Source: QZLE01 sp033852075 (GTDB lineage: Bacteria; Pseudomonadota; Gammaproteobacteria; QZLD01). Taken from it: 64,000 nt of DNA. The stretch is from the NCBI GenBank assembly GCA_033852075.1, contig JAWSVC010000015.1, positions 124,001 through 188,000 on the forward strand, read 5' to 3'. Under the pieces are notes generated by a model. It was not told the DNA's origin and made no database searches. It saw only the letters and a program-made list of their open reading frames with translations. Of this stretch, positions 17,455 through 26,372 are shown piece by piece; within the stretch, counting starts at the first letter, position 1; each line of letters begins with the position of its first letter. The position numbers and the translations under genes were made by a program.

Positions 17455-18417
17455 CTAACATGCAATAGCCTTTTGAAACTGCTCTGCACTGATATGGTTT
17501 CTGCGAACCAGACTTTCACCAAACTCAGTTAATGTAGGCCTTTTTTGTCGTTTAAACTCATGCCCCAATTCAGCCAACCTATTAAACCCTTCCCTAAACA
17601 TACCTCTTGAAACATCTTCAATTTTCAAAGTTTCATAGATAACTATAGGCTTTTCCTCAGCATTTGCATAATCCGGCCAAACAAGAACCTGAGCCATTAA
17701 CCCTTGCATAGATTCAGCAAATAAATGATATTTATCCTTACCAAGCAACGACATCATCCTTGCTATAGCAGAACGAATATTATTTGCATGCATTGTCGCA
17801 AGTACTCTATGACCTGATAAACCGGCTAATACAGCAGCATATGCAGTTTCAGGATCAATAATCTCACCAATCAAAATGGTACGTGGGCGTTGCCTGGTAA
17901 CCTCTATTAATCCTTTTGATACAGAATCAACATCCTTACCAACTTCTCTTTGAAATACTCTTTCACTTGAATAGTAGTACTCAACCGGATCTTCAAGAGT
18001 AACCATTGAACCCCGCACCCCCATACGCTCCAATTCCTGAGCTACAGTGTGCATGGTTGTTGTCTTTCCACAACCTGATGGCCCAACAAAAAGCGTTAAC
18101 CCTTTTCCCTGAGAGACACTTAAAATATCTTCGGTCTTCCCCTGAAACCCCAATTCATCAAGAAAAAGATCACCATAAAGCAAACCTCTTAAATGAATAA
18201 TCCAAGAGCCGCGAGACATGAATATATGTCCACGAAAAAAACGGTCTTTCCACGCAAAGGAAAAATCATTACTTTTTGCGGGAGGTTGAGGAATGAATTG
18301 CTCAAGAATCTGCTTTCTTAGATCCTGATATTCCTGAGTTAAGGAAACTGTACGATCTATACCGTCCGCCCCACTCATAATCACACAGGTTTCCCTGATA
18401 TAAACATCAAAATGCAT
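17455..18417 (-). CDS. PilT/DotB-like retraction-type ATPase
   Basis: 320 residues. Walker A GPSGCGKT (112-119), Asp box TLEDPVEY (140-147), Walker B ILIGEI (181-186) and His box GHRVLATMHANN (202-213) are all intact. It lacks the tetracysteine zinc motif of the assembly ATPases, matching PilT/PilU/DotB. The N-terminal domain is short. The start is uncertain: M14 at 18378 is an alternative, and neither start has a good ribosome-binding site. In a type IVb pilus locus with a separate assembly ATPase (24712-26352), this should be the retraction motor. Confidence 0.9.
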   Translation of the reverse strand: MHFDVYIRETCVIMSGADGIDRTVSLTQEYQDLRKQILEQFIPQPPAKSNDFSFAWKDRFFRGHIFMSRGSWIIHLRGLLYGDLFLDELGFQGKTEDILSVSQGKGLTLFVGPSGCGKTTTMHTVAQELERMGVRGSMVTLEDPVEYYYSSERVFQREVGKDVDSVSKGLIEVTRQRPRTILIGEIIDPETAYAAVLAGLSGHRVLATMHANNIRSAIARMMSLLGKDKYHLFAESMQGLMAQVLVWPDYANAEEKPIVIYETLKIEDVSRGMFREGFNRLAELGHEFKRQKRPTLTEFGESLVRRNHISAEQFQKAIAC

Positions 18418-18571
18418 TATATAAACTCGAAATCCGTAGGTTGGTTAATTTAACTGAATCGAAACTTGCGATTTTAAATCGTCAAGCTGCAAAACTTATT
18501 CCAATAAGATAAGCTAATCTTAGGATTGTTGCAAGATGTATATTTCAACTTAAAAGAAAAGATTTATGGAG

Positions 18572-18955
18572 CTAAGCACTCGGCCTAAATGCTTTAAATT
18601 GAAGTTCTTTTACTGCTTTAAAATGTTTAACGTTACTTGAAACTAACGGCAGATTATTTTCAACTGCTGTAGCTGCTATAATTGCATCTCCTGATCTCAT
18701 ATTTGAGGAAAGCGCATATTCTTCTACATATATCAAAGCCCTGTGCCCAATATTTTCAGTCAATGGCAATATTAAAAAATCAAAATCACAGATAAAATCC
18801 TTAACATACTTATGCTGAGTTTTATTTTTAGCGCCCTGCAAAAGCTCCATATAACTTTGGATAGAAAGAAACCTGTCATCATCCTTTTCTATTAAAGTTG
18901 CAGCTTTTTCGCTCCCCCTTTGAACCCAAATAAGCATATCGGTATCATATATCAT
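18572..18955 (-). CDS. PIN-domain toxin (VapC family)
   Basis: 127 residues of PIN fold. Acidic residues are placed as in VapC RNases: D4/D6 in the opening YDTDMLIW, a Glu in SYMELLQG (about 38), and the later RSGDAIIAATA and SSNVKHF segments. VapC toxins cut tRNA or rRNA with a metal ion. The gene overlaps the upstream antitoxin gene by 11 nt, a standard toxin-antitoxin arrangement. It lies inside the pilus locus, next to a transposase, so it was probably acquired with that segment. Confidence 0.9.
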   Translation of the reverse strand: MIYDTDMLIWVQRGSEKAATLIEKDDDRFLSIQSYMELLQGAKNKTQHKYVKDFICDFDFLILPLTENIGHRALIYVEEYALSSNMRSGDAIIAATAVENNLPLVSSNVKHFKAVKELQFKAFRPSA

Positions 18956-19181
18956 ATCTGCCCTTTCTTAGATCATCCAGCTCATCTAAAACAGAAAATT
19001 CAGCAGATTGGTTCATCCCAAAAAAAGAATGATCTTTGATGTTTTTGACTTTCCTTTCTTTTACCGGGCTAATTACAGCCTTAACCTTGCCATGATATAA
19101 AACTGTAACACTTTCATTTCTATCGATCGCTTTTAGTATGTCGCTGGTTTTATATCTTAAATCTACTATAGAAGCCTTCAT
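18945..19181 (-). CDS. Antitoxin, Phd/YefM-like
   Basis: 78 residues. The N-terminal half (KASIVDLRYKTSDILKAIDRN ... VTVLYHGKVKAVISPV) is the Phd/YefM DNA-binding fold, and the C-terminal half is a flexible toxin-binding tail. It overlaps the PIN toxin gene by 11 nt. Its promoter contains an 8-bp inverted repeat overlapping the -10, so self-repression by the antitoxin or the complex is very likely. Confidence 0.88.
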   Translation of the reverse strand: MKASIVDLRYKTSDILKAIDRNESVTVLYHGKVKAVISPVKERKVKNIKDHSFFGMNQSAEFSVLDELDDLRKGRYDI

Positions 19182-19203
19182 ACAAACCTCAATTACAATT
19201 AAA

Positions 19204-19242
19204 ATGTCTATTTATTATAGACATAATCGCAATCTTGTTCAA
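19204..19242 (-). promoter_or_regulatory. Autoregulated toxin-antitoxin promoter and operator
   Basis: On the - strand, -35 TTGAAC (19237-19242), a 17-nt spacer and -10 TATAAT (19214-19219). The -10 sits inside a perfect inverted repeat ATGTCTAT/ATAGACAT (19204-19224, 5-nt centre). This is the expected operator geometry for an antitoxin repressor. Confidence 0.85.
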
Positions 19243-19285
19243 TTTTTAAGTATGCAATAATTTAAATATAACTTCCTAAAATCAA

Positions 19286-20350
19286 CTAAGCATATAGCAA
19301 CTTACTACTTCCTACCCCTTTAAGCCAGCACCGATCAAGTCTTATAGCTGAATTTCTGAGTTTCTCAACCGCCCCTGCAATATGATAAAACCGTGAACCA
19401 AAATATTTTACCGATCTAACCCAATTCTTTTCCTGAACCCCAAGCTGCTGAAGTATTGATCTGATTTCAGGAGGAATATAACCGCGCTTATCCTCCCTAA
19501 TAACCCTACCCGTCCAATCCACAAGCTCAAAATAATCAAAAGGGGAAAAGTTTATCCCCTTTTCTCCTACCTCATTGGTAAAAGCACCAACAAAAGGCAG
19601 CAAATCATTAGGCTGTGCAATCTTCTTTATCTCTTTTTTAGAATGTCTAAATTCAGAGGTAAGCACTTTTACATCATCAGTTTCGCGTTGCTTTCGCTTA
19701 TTCTCTCTTTCAGCAAATATCCTTATACGCTCTTGAATAGAGGTAAAATCCGATCCCTGCAGGGTTTTACTCATCTTTGCCCTAATAGGGTTTAAGTCAA
19801 CATAAACCATACAGGATAACAGAGCTGTTTCATCAAGCAGAGCCTGACTCTTAAAACGCCCCTCCCAGAATCTACCTTTACAGTTATCTTCTTTATTAGC
19901 CTGGCGGGCTATTGATTCATTCACGCAGCGCATAAACCAGGAAATATCAGCAAGTCTTTTACGCCACTCTATTACAATAGCATTAACCGCATCAAGCTCT
20001 GCCTCGCTCATCTCATCATCTGTCATATAACGGTTAATCAGGATATTGCCTGAAAACAACTGCTGCCAGCGTTCAATAACCTCCTTAGCAGACCAACGAC
20101 CAACCTTATCTACATCAACATGCAAAACAACATGATAGTGATTACTCATAACTGCATAAGCACATATATCTATAGCAAATATAGAAGAAAGCTGCTTAAG
20201 CCTATCAACCATCCACTTCTTACGATGATCGAAATTCTTTCCTGTACTAAAATCATCACCACACAAAAAAGCTCTACGCACACAGCGCACAACACAGTGA
20301 TAATATGGCGTATCTTCTAAACTAACTTGTTCTTGTCTTGCTTTTGTCAT
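19286..20350 (-). CDS. REP-associated tyrosine transposase-like protein (RAYT, Y1_Tnp/IS200 superfamily)
   Basis: 354 residues. The N-terminal part has the Y1_Tnp core: YYHCVVRCVRRAFLC and the HUH-type metal motif in VMSNHYHVVLHVD (H71 and H73). The central ESIARQANKEDNCKGRFWEGRFKSQ and YVDLNPIRA are hallmarks of the large proteobacterial RAYT family. I could not place a catalytic Tyr with confidence. RAYTs act on short palindromic (REP) repeats rather than flanking inverted repeats. Three copies of a short repeat starting GGGTGTCC occur just upstream (20395-20640). The gene interrupts the pilus locus together with the toxin-antitoxin pair. Confidence 0.9.
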   Translation of the reverse strand: MTKARQEQVSLEDTPYYHCVVRCVRRAFLCGDDFSTGKNFDHRKKWMVDRLKQLSSIFAIDICAYAVMSNHYHVVLHVDVDKVGRWSAKEVIERWQQLFSGNILINRYMTDDEMSEAELDAVNAIVIEWRKRLADISWFMRCVNESIARQANKEDNCKGRFWEGRFKSQALLDETALLSCMVYVDLNPIRAKMSKTLQGSDFTSIQERIRIFAERENKRKQRETDDVKVLTSEFRHSKKEIKKIAQPNDLLPFVGAFTNEVGEKGINFSPFDYFELVDWTGRVIREDKRGYIPPEIRSILQQLGVQEKNWVRSVKYFGSRFYHIAGAVEKLRNSAIRLDRCWLKGVGSSKLLYA

Positions 20351-20394
20351 GGTTGCCTATTCTACTTTGGGTAGAGATTAATGTAAATAATTAT

Positions 20395-20640
20395 GGGTGT
20401 CCTTTTTATTATCTTTTATTACTTTCGGAGCCTCGGCGAATTGCTAATTCTTTCCGAGTGGAAGACTTTCACTTCCGATCAAACACCAGCTTATCCTGGC
20501 GCACTGGGTGTCCTTTTTATTATGACATAAGGGCAAAAAGGATTAATACTAACGATTTATTTTTGATAAAATTCCCCATTGCATATAGTCCATTACTCTT
20601 AATCTTTTTGTATACAAATAGTTACAGGTGCCTTTTTACT
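20395..20640. repeat. REP-like repeat cluster upstream of the RAYT gene
   Basis: The 18-bp sequence GGGTGTCCTTTTTATTAT occurs exactly at 20395-20412 and 20506-20523, and a degenerate third copy AGGTGCCTTTTTACTAC lies at 20626-20642. Between the first two copies are small hairpins: CTCGG/CCGAG (20432-20458, with AATT/AATT inside), GGAAG/CTTCC (20460-20476) and CCAG/CTGG (20486-20499). This is what a RAYT substrate or remnant looks like. The 20351-20666 gap contains no gene. Confidence 0.7.
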
Positions 20641-20666
20641 ACCTTTAATATAATAACCTATACGGA

Positions 20667-22331
20667 TTATGGTTCACTTGCATGCATAGTAGTATTCACA
20701 TCACAACCAGTAATTTGAACCGTTTCTGTACCTTCTCCACCATACCAATACGAAATAAGTGTAACTTCTGCATAATCTCTCGGGTCAACAGTAACAGTAT
20801 GATTAAAATATTTGGGGCTTCCATCTGCATAAACCGTAGTTGTTGCCACACTACCTCCGTTAACTAACAGAGTAAAACCTACATCATCTTCGCCATTTGG
20901 TACTAATGTCAATGATATATCGAATGAAATCCATTTATCAGTTGTATTATTAACTGTTAGAATTGGACCTGTAGGACCGTCAAACACAAATCCACTTACA
21001 GTATCGAAATCTGATCCATTAGGAACCAAAATGTTATCTGAATGATGAATCCATATAGGACTAACATTCTTGTAATAATGATGAGGGGGGGAATTTAATG
21101 AATATATTCCATTTCCTTGATCACTATATATCTCGCCAATATAGACCGCATATGCATCAGTCAAATCATTAATAACCAAGTCTCCTGAATCAATCAAATC
21201 ATAAAGATCTGTACCCGTACTTACAAATTCCGGCAAGGTATCATTTAGAGGAGGATAGTAACAATATATATCGGCATGCAACATATTACTATTATCCGAA
21301 ACCACTTCCCAATACTGGTCATCATAATCTTTTGCGTAGTTCCCTTCGGCAGGATGGACTTTAATTCGTGGTTCCGGATCCGGAAAATCAGAGTTTTCCA
21401 AATGTGGGCAAACAGGTTTTGGAACCAAATCCCCGCCATAGGCCTCAAAGCTGCGTTTTTCCACCATATCCGGAAGCCTGGCTGACAACCAGTTCCCAAC
21501 AGATCGCAGCAAAATATCATTAACATTTACAGACCCGTTAATCGATCCGGGTTCAGAAGTCGCTATTTTATCTCCATCACTATTTCTTCCAAAAAAATCC
21601 GCTGCATAAGACGTACGGATACTGCCCGACCCTTCATCCACAATTCCACTAGTTGCATGAAGTTCAGATTCAGAATATAAACGACCATTAACAACAAGGG
21701 TATTAACGGAACTGTGATCACTTGGATCCAACACAAAATTAACATTATCGGCATCAACAAACCCGGAAGCTTCAACCAGATTAGCACCTAATATGCTGTT
21801 ATCCCCCATATATAAATCCGTTTCCATGGTATTATCATTTACATCACCAGTATCAACCTTTTTAAGAACACTATCAAAAGCTGCAATAGAACCAGGTAAC
21901 GGTAAGGTAGTTATGGTTGTATCTGTTGTTCCACCAACCATCTGCGTAACTGCTAACATATTTGTTAAAGCAGGAGCCCATTCATCATCAGTTTGTACAG
22001 CAATAGAAAAACTTACATTAGCAGAACAACTTGTGACATATGATGTTTCCCATGGCGATTGTGATGGAATTGTACCAGGTGCTAAACTTAATGCAGTTTC
22101 CATAGTAGAAATAGCTCCTACGCAACTATTTGTTTGATCGGGCCATTCTCCATTTTGTTGGATATAATTCTGCGCATATTCCCCGATAGTCCAAACCTCA
22201 GCTGCAGTGTGTTCTATCATACGAGTATCCACCTTAAGATATAAAGACCTAGTAGTTACTAATGCTAAAGCCGCCATAATAATCATCACTATAGAGATCT
22301 CTAATAAAGTAAATCCACGCTGCATGATCAT
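20667..22331 (-). CDS. Large prepilin-type protein, possible PilV-like tip adhesin
   Basis: I place the start at 22331 (554 residues) because GGAG lies 6 nt upstream; an ATG at 22343 lacks one. The leader is six residues (MIMQRG), then FTLLEISIVMIIMAALALV, a canonical prepilin helix with Glu-5. Residues around 35-60 (EVWTIGEYAQNYIQQNGEWP) resemble PilV N-terminal regions. The rest is a very large extracellular part with a beta-rich C-terminal domain (about 455-550) and a Cys near the end. Size and position as last structural gene of a type IVb pilus operon suggest a tip adhesin like R64 PilV. No shufflon recombinase or inverted-repeat array is present. Confidence 0.8.
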   Translation of the reverse strand: MIMQRGFTLLEISIVMIIMAALALVTTRSLYLKVDTRMIEHTAAEVWTIGEYAQNYIQQNGEWPDQTNSCVGAISTMETALSLAPGTIPSQSPWETSYVTSCSANVSFSIAVQTDDEWAPALTNMLAVTQMVGGTTDTTITTLPLPGSIAAFDSVLKKVDTGDVNDNTMETDLYMGDNSILGANLVEASGFVDADNVNFVLDPSDHSSVNTLVVNGRLYSESELHATSGIVDEGSGSIRTSYAADFFGRNSDGDKIATSEPGSINGSVNVNDILLRSVGNWLSARLPDMVEKRSFEAYGGDLVPKPVCPHLENSDFPDPEPRIKVHPAEGNYAKDYDDQYWEVVSDNSNMLHADIYCYYPPLNDTLPEFVSTGTDLYDLIDSGDLVINDLTDAYAVYIGEIYSDQGNGIYSLNSPPHHYYKNVSPIWIHHSDNILVPNGSDFDTVSGFVFDGPTGPILTVNNTTDKWISFDISLTLVPNGEDDVGFTLLVNGGSVATTTVYADGSPKYFNHTVTVDPRDYAEVTLISYWYGGEGTETVQITGCDVNTTMHASEP

Positions 22332-22370
22332 TTTATACTCCATAATAAAAGCTCTATATAAGAAAACAAT

Positions 22371-22961
22371 TCATCTAATTGTCTCGTTATATAAAAAAGC
22401 TTTATCAAATTTAGACTTTCCAACTTGTGATACAAAAAAACTTGTATTTGGTTTCCCAACAACAATAAATTCGACCCCTTGAGATTCTATTGATGAGTAT
22501 TTAACTAAGGGGTTGCTTTGCAATTGACTCATAATTTGTGCTTGCTCACCAGAATCAGTAGTGCCTATAATTGTTCTAACAAAGCCAGTGTCATCATTAG
22601 TTATAACTTCGTATGGATGACCAGTATGATTAAATTCTGGTAAGTCGTCATTCATTCCAAACGGTAACTCATCTACAGTATATGAGTCTGTACTTGTCAT
22701 CCATGGACCAAAACGATGAGTTGAATTATACCTATGAATGTAAACACCGCTTGCAGTATCCGTGGATATCAACCATTTTCTACGAAGACTATCTGCATAA
22801 TTTGCAATCATCTGCGCTTCACTTACTGTATTGTCAATTTCTCTAATTACTGCCCTTTTATACAAAGCTGGAAAGGTTATTGAAATAATAAAAGCGATTA
22901 CCAATATAACTATAGATAATTCAATCAAAGTAAAGCCATGTTGCTTTCTATGACTAAACAT
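22371..22961 (-). CDS. Prepilin-type minor pilin
   Basis: 196 residues. A nine-residue leader MFSHRKQHG precedes FTLIELSIVILVIAFIISITF, the classic prepilin cleavage and transmembrane signature. The rest is an unrecognised globular domain without Cys. The start overlaps the stop of the GspF gene by 1 nt (TAATG at 22961), so the two are translationally coupled. Probably a minor pilin of the type IVb pilus. Confidence 0.88.
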   Translation of the reverse strand: MFSHRKQHGFTLIELSIVILVIAFIISITFPALYKRAVIREIDNTVSEAQMIANYADSLRRKWLISTDTASGVYIHRYNSTHRFGPWMTSTDSYTVDELPFGMNDDLPEFNHTGHPYEVITNDDTGFVRTIIGTTDSGEQAQIMSQLQSNPLVKYSSIESQGVEFIVVGKPNTSFFVSQVGKSKFDKAFLYNETIR

Positions 22962-24136
22962 TAAAACCCACCACCCGATGACATAGACAACAATGGCAAA
23001 TAAAAACCAATAGCTGCAGACGCAATTGATAGCACAATCAACACGGTTCCCATCATATTAAATGATGACCCTATCTGTCTGCCTACTACTTTTAAATCCA
23101 AAGATAGTGTTTCTATCTGCTGATCAATAACCACCATTCTTTGTTCTGCATCCAACCCGGCAAAGCCAATAAAGCCATCACGAATTGCAAGTGGCCAATG
23201 CTCGGTATTTAATACATCTGAAATATCTGCTCCAAGACCTATCTGTTTAATCATCTCGTCCAGAATCAGGCTCATGCCCTTGTTTGCATTTTCACGAATA
23301 AGGCGTAGCGCTCTATCAGTATTAATCCCTGCTTCGTATAAAGGGCGATAAGCAACCAAGAAGGTTAAGCCACGCATATTTTTTTGGAATTCATGAATCA
23401 ATCTAAAGAATGGAAATGGCCTTAAAAAGCCCCAAACTATTTTATGAAAAATTATCCCTCCCACTATTACAGCTAAAATTGCCCACCAGAAATTTACATA
23501 GATATCATAAAGTATTAATAGGACATCGGTAGCTGTGTTTATTGGAATATTGATCTGCTGCTTTGCGAGAAGCTTTGATATTTCAGGAACAATAAATAAT
23601 GGAAGGCCAATAAATATTGCTAAACCTAAAATCAGATATATGCCGCCGGTACGAATCCCTTTCCACATATCTTCTCTGATTTTCAGATAGTTCATTATGT
23701 TTTTTGATGCCTTGGATAACATCTCAGGAAGATTAGAGGTATCCTCACCAACCTGGGCCATAATAACAGCTGAACTATCAAACTCTAATGTCTGCAAAAT
23801 TTCTGAAACTTCGTATTTACCATTTAGTTCCCCTTTGGAAACTTTAATACGGCTTTTCATGGCACCTAGCAACCTACGTACAGCATCTTGCGAACTTCTA
23901 CCAGATCTAAGGAGACCAGATAATATCTGCAGAAATATTATCTGCGCCTCTTTATTTGGTGATTTTTTTCTTTTGACAGAAAAATTAAGAAAATCAAATG
24001 CAGCTTTTTTGCGTAACTTAACCAGACGCTCAGGAGGACAGTCAAGCTTACTAAGAGCGCCATCTCTAGTGGCAGCTTCTATAGTTGTTGTAATGGCTTC
24101 ACCGTTATCTGATATGATAGTTGCAATAAACTGCAT
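22961..24136 (-). CDS. Inner-membrane platform protein, GspF/PilR type
   Basis: 391 residues with an N-terminal cytoplasmic domain and two T2SSF repeats. Membrane segments lie at about 160-185, 215-240 and 365-388. The first repeat ends with MAQVGEDTSNLPEML, the counterpart of the VGE(E/T)(S/G)G signature. The sequence is clearly diverged from the GspF of the 748-1953 operon, as expected for a PilR of an R64/TCP-type locus. The product should form the inner-membrane platform for the ATPase encoded at 24712-26352. Confidence 0.9.
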   Translation of the reverse strand: MQFIATIISDNGEAITTTIEAATRDGALSKLDCPPERLVKLRKKAAFDFLNFSVKRKKSPNKEAQIIFLQILSGLLRSGRSSQDAVRRLLGAMKSRIKVSKGELNGKYEVSEILQTLEFDSSAVIMAQVGEDTSNLPEMLSKASKNIMNYLKIREDMWKGIRTGGIYLILGLAIFIGLPLFIVPEISKLLAKQQINIPINTATDVLLILYDIYVNFWWAILAVIVGGIIFHKIVWGFLRPFPFFRLIHEFQKNMRGLTFLVAYRPLYEAGINTDRALRLIRENANKGMSLILDEMIKQIGLGADISDVLNTEHWPLAIRDGFIGFAGLDAEQRMVVIDQQIETLSLDLKVVGRQIGSSFNMMGTVLIVLSIASAAIGFYLPLLSMSSGGGF

Positions 24137-24162
24137 ATACTTGCCCCGTTTTTATAGCAAAA

Positions 24163-24675
24163 TTATCTGATTCTAACTTCAATAATTAGATCAGGGTCTG
24201 CAAAGCTAGTCGTTTCAATAACAGTCCCGCCTTCCTCATCAATAATGCTAGCAAGTGTAGGACCTTCTTCTGTTATATCTTGCATGCCAGTCAACGGATA
24301 TGTAATTGTAATTACTCTTTGACCTGCTGCATTAGTAGTTACATCACCAATTCTGCTATTTGTAGTCAAATCTGTACCATAAATTGTCTCTGGCTGTAGT
24401 CCACACTCCTCAAGAGCAGTAGCCATACCTCCTGCAGATACATTTTGAAGATTTGTTCCATATTTCATGCGACAGGTTGTTATGGCTTCCGGCACATTTT
24501 TAGTAAACCATAATTTAATAATTTGAAATTCTGATGTCTTTTGTTTTTCCCATAAACCAGAACTAAATGCTACCACAAGACTAACCAGAATAACCATCAC
24601 GATACCGATCTCTAAAATGGTGAAACCAGCTTGTTTTTTCTTATTTACGTTATGCATTTTATGCATCTTTTTCAT
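24163..24675 (-). CDS. Type IVb major pilin candidate (PilS-like)
   Basis: 170 residues. A long 17-residue leader (MKKMHKMHNVNKKKQAG) precedes FTILEIGIVMVILVSLVVAF; long leaders are typical of type IVb pilins. Two Cys (in TTCRMKYG and LEECGLQP) could form the pilin disulfide. The size fits the PilS/TcpA/BfpA group. It lies between the ATPase and GspF genes, whereas R64 has pilS after pilR, so the order is slightly rearranged. AGGAGAAGT upstream on the - strand is a strong ribosome-binding site, fitting an abundant product. Confidence 0.82.
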   Translation of the reverse strand: MKKMHKMHNVNKKKQAGFTILEIGIVMVILVSLVVAFSSGLWEKQKTSEFQIIKLWFTKNVPEAITTCRMKYGTNLQNVSAGGMATALEECGLQPETIYGTDLTTNSRIGDVTTNAAGQRVITITYPLTGMQDITEEGPTLASIIDEEGGTVIETTSFADPDLIIEVRIR

Positions 24676-24711
24676 TTTTACTTCTCCTGAGCAGTAATAT
24701 TAAATACTTAA

Positions 24712-26352
24712 TCATTCTAAGGGTTCAAGAACCATTTCAAGTGCTTCGATAGTAGTTATACCTTCTGCTACCAAGCGCATTCCATCATCCCAAAGGAAGG
24801 TTTGCCCCCTCTCTTTGGCTGTTTGTTTAAGTTCTGCAGAGGTGGCTTTTTTACCTATTACCTCCTGCAGTACAGAATCTACACGTATAATTTCGTTAAT
24901 CAGATGCCTTCCGTTGTACCCGTGAATACAGCCTGGAGCATCGCACCCCTCTTCATTGGCTTCATATATATATGCTGATGAAGCAGGAGCATGTTTTAGT
25001 TGTGAATAGGTTTCATAATCAGGGATATCACCAAAAAGGGCTTCTTTTTTACAGTTTTGGCAAACCTTCTGCACCATACGTTGCGCTGTTACACAGATTA
25101 TTGAATCAGCTAATAAGATAGGATCCAGTCCCATTTCAATCAGTCTGGATATGGATTTTAGCGCAGAATTGGCATGCAAGGTAGCTAATACAAGATGTCC
25201 TGTCATACTAGCACGCAAACCAAGGTCAGCAGTTTCTTTATCGCGTATTTCGCCGACCATAATTACATCCGGATCTGCCCTTAATAACGAACGCAAACCT
25301 GTTTGAAAAGTAAGATTCTTCCCTACTTCAACTTGCCTGAATCCTCTGACTTGCTTCTCTACCGGATCTTCCAGTGTATAAAAGCTTCTTGCCGGGAATG
25401 TATCTGCAATATATTTCATCCAGGCATACAAAGTTGTACTTTTCCCTGACGCAGTAGGGCCGGTAACTAATATAAGACCGTGCGGATGCTTTCTGGCAAT
25501 ACTTTGATATGTTGACAGATCATTTTGTGAAAGTCCCAGGTTTTGCAAATGATCAAGGGTTACTTTTTGCCCAAGTATTCTTAATACAAAAATCGGTATT
25601 ATTTCCAAACCAATCTTGGATGGAACCATCTCCATACGTACCGACACATTTGAAAATACAAACTGACCACTCTGCGGGGTTCTGAATGATCCAGGCTCTT
25701 TATCAGCAGCAGTTAAAAGTACATTTGCCAAACTCTTGTATGCAGAAGTTTCAAAACCATCTCTGATATTTATTGATATATTAATCGGTATCAAACTACC
25801 ATCTACCCTACACTTAACAACTACAGATTCAGCATCAAGAGGCTGAATATGTACATCTGTAGAGTGACGTAAAATAGAGGCTTCCAGGATCTGATTAAGG
25901 AGCTTTTCACCAATATTATCATCATCAATTGCTATGGCTTCTTGTAAATCCTGACCGGCATCAAGCGTAATCTCACTATATTTTTTTGTAGAAATAATAC
26001 CGGTTCTTATTACGCTTTTATCACGACGGTGATTCTGGAAAAACTGAAAAAATTCTTTACTCTGTGGTTTGGTAAAGAATACTGTACCTTCCGTACAAAG
26101 AATCCATCCGGATCCGTACTCTTTTATAGTTTCATTACCTTTGAACAGCTCAAGTTTAAAAACCGCTGCAATTGCACAAGCAATACTATCGGAATCTATA
26201 CCTTCTTCTTCCAATCTGGTAACAAAAAAACCTTGTTCAACCGGACAGGTAATAGCCATAGCTTTTACGCGAGTAATGGCATTTATATTAACAAGTTCAG
26301 AAAGAACATTGTCGAATATAGCCTTTGTATCTGAAGAAACCCTTTCGTTCAT
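24712..26352 (-). CDS. Type IVb pilus assembly ATPase (PilQ/GspE family)
   Basis: 546 residues. Walker A GPTASGKS (about 300-307), Asp box TLEDPVEK, Walker B VIMVGEIRD and His box LVLATLHANSA are all intact. A zinc motif is present as CQNC plus a spaced CDAPGC, typical of assembly rather than retraction ATPases. The N-terminal 150 residues are specific to this family. By order it matches R64 PilQ, acting between PilP and the pilin and PilR genes. It should drive polymerisation of the type IVb pilus. Confidence 0.92.
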   Translation of the reverse strand: MNERVSSDTKAIFDNVLSELVNINAITRVKAMAITCPVEQGFFVTRLEEEGIDSDSIACAIAAVFKLELFKGNETIKEYGSGWILCTEGTVFFTKPQSKEFFQFFQNHRRDKSVIRTGIISTKKYSEITLDAGQDLQEAIAIDDDNIGEKLLNQILEASILRHSTDVHIQPLDAESVVVKCRVDGSLIPINISINIRDGFETSAYKSLANVLLTAADKEPGSFRTPQSGQFVFSNVSVRMEMVPSKIGLEIIPIFVLRILGQKVTLDHLQNLGLSQNDLSTYQSIARKHPHGLILVTGPTASGKSTTLYAWMKYIADTFPARSFYTLEDPVEKQVRGFRQVEVGKNLTFQTGLRSLLRADPDVIMVGEIRDKETADLGLRASMTGHLVLATLHANSALKSISRLIEMGLDPILLADSIICVTAQRMVQKVCQNCKKEALFGDIPDYETYSQLKHAPASSAYIYEANEEGCDAPGCIHGYNGRHLINEIIRVDSVLQEVIGKKATSAELKQTAKERGQTFLWDDGMRLVAEGITTIEALEMVLEPLE

Positions 26353-26372
26353 AATTAAAACTTACGCAAAAA

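Noticed and set aside
18572..20642. Composite transposon or genomic island with defined ends
   Set aside because: No flanking inverted or direct repeats and no integrase were found; only the RAYT and its short repeats.
20667..22331. Shufflon-type variable C-terminus of the PilV-like gene
   Set aside because: No repeated inverted segments or recombinase gene are present near the 3' end.
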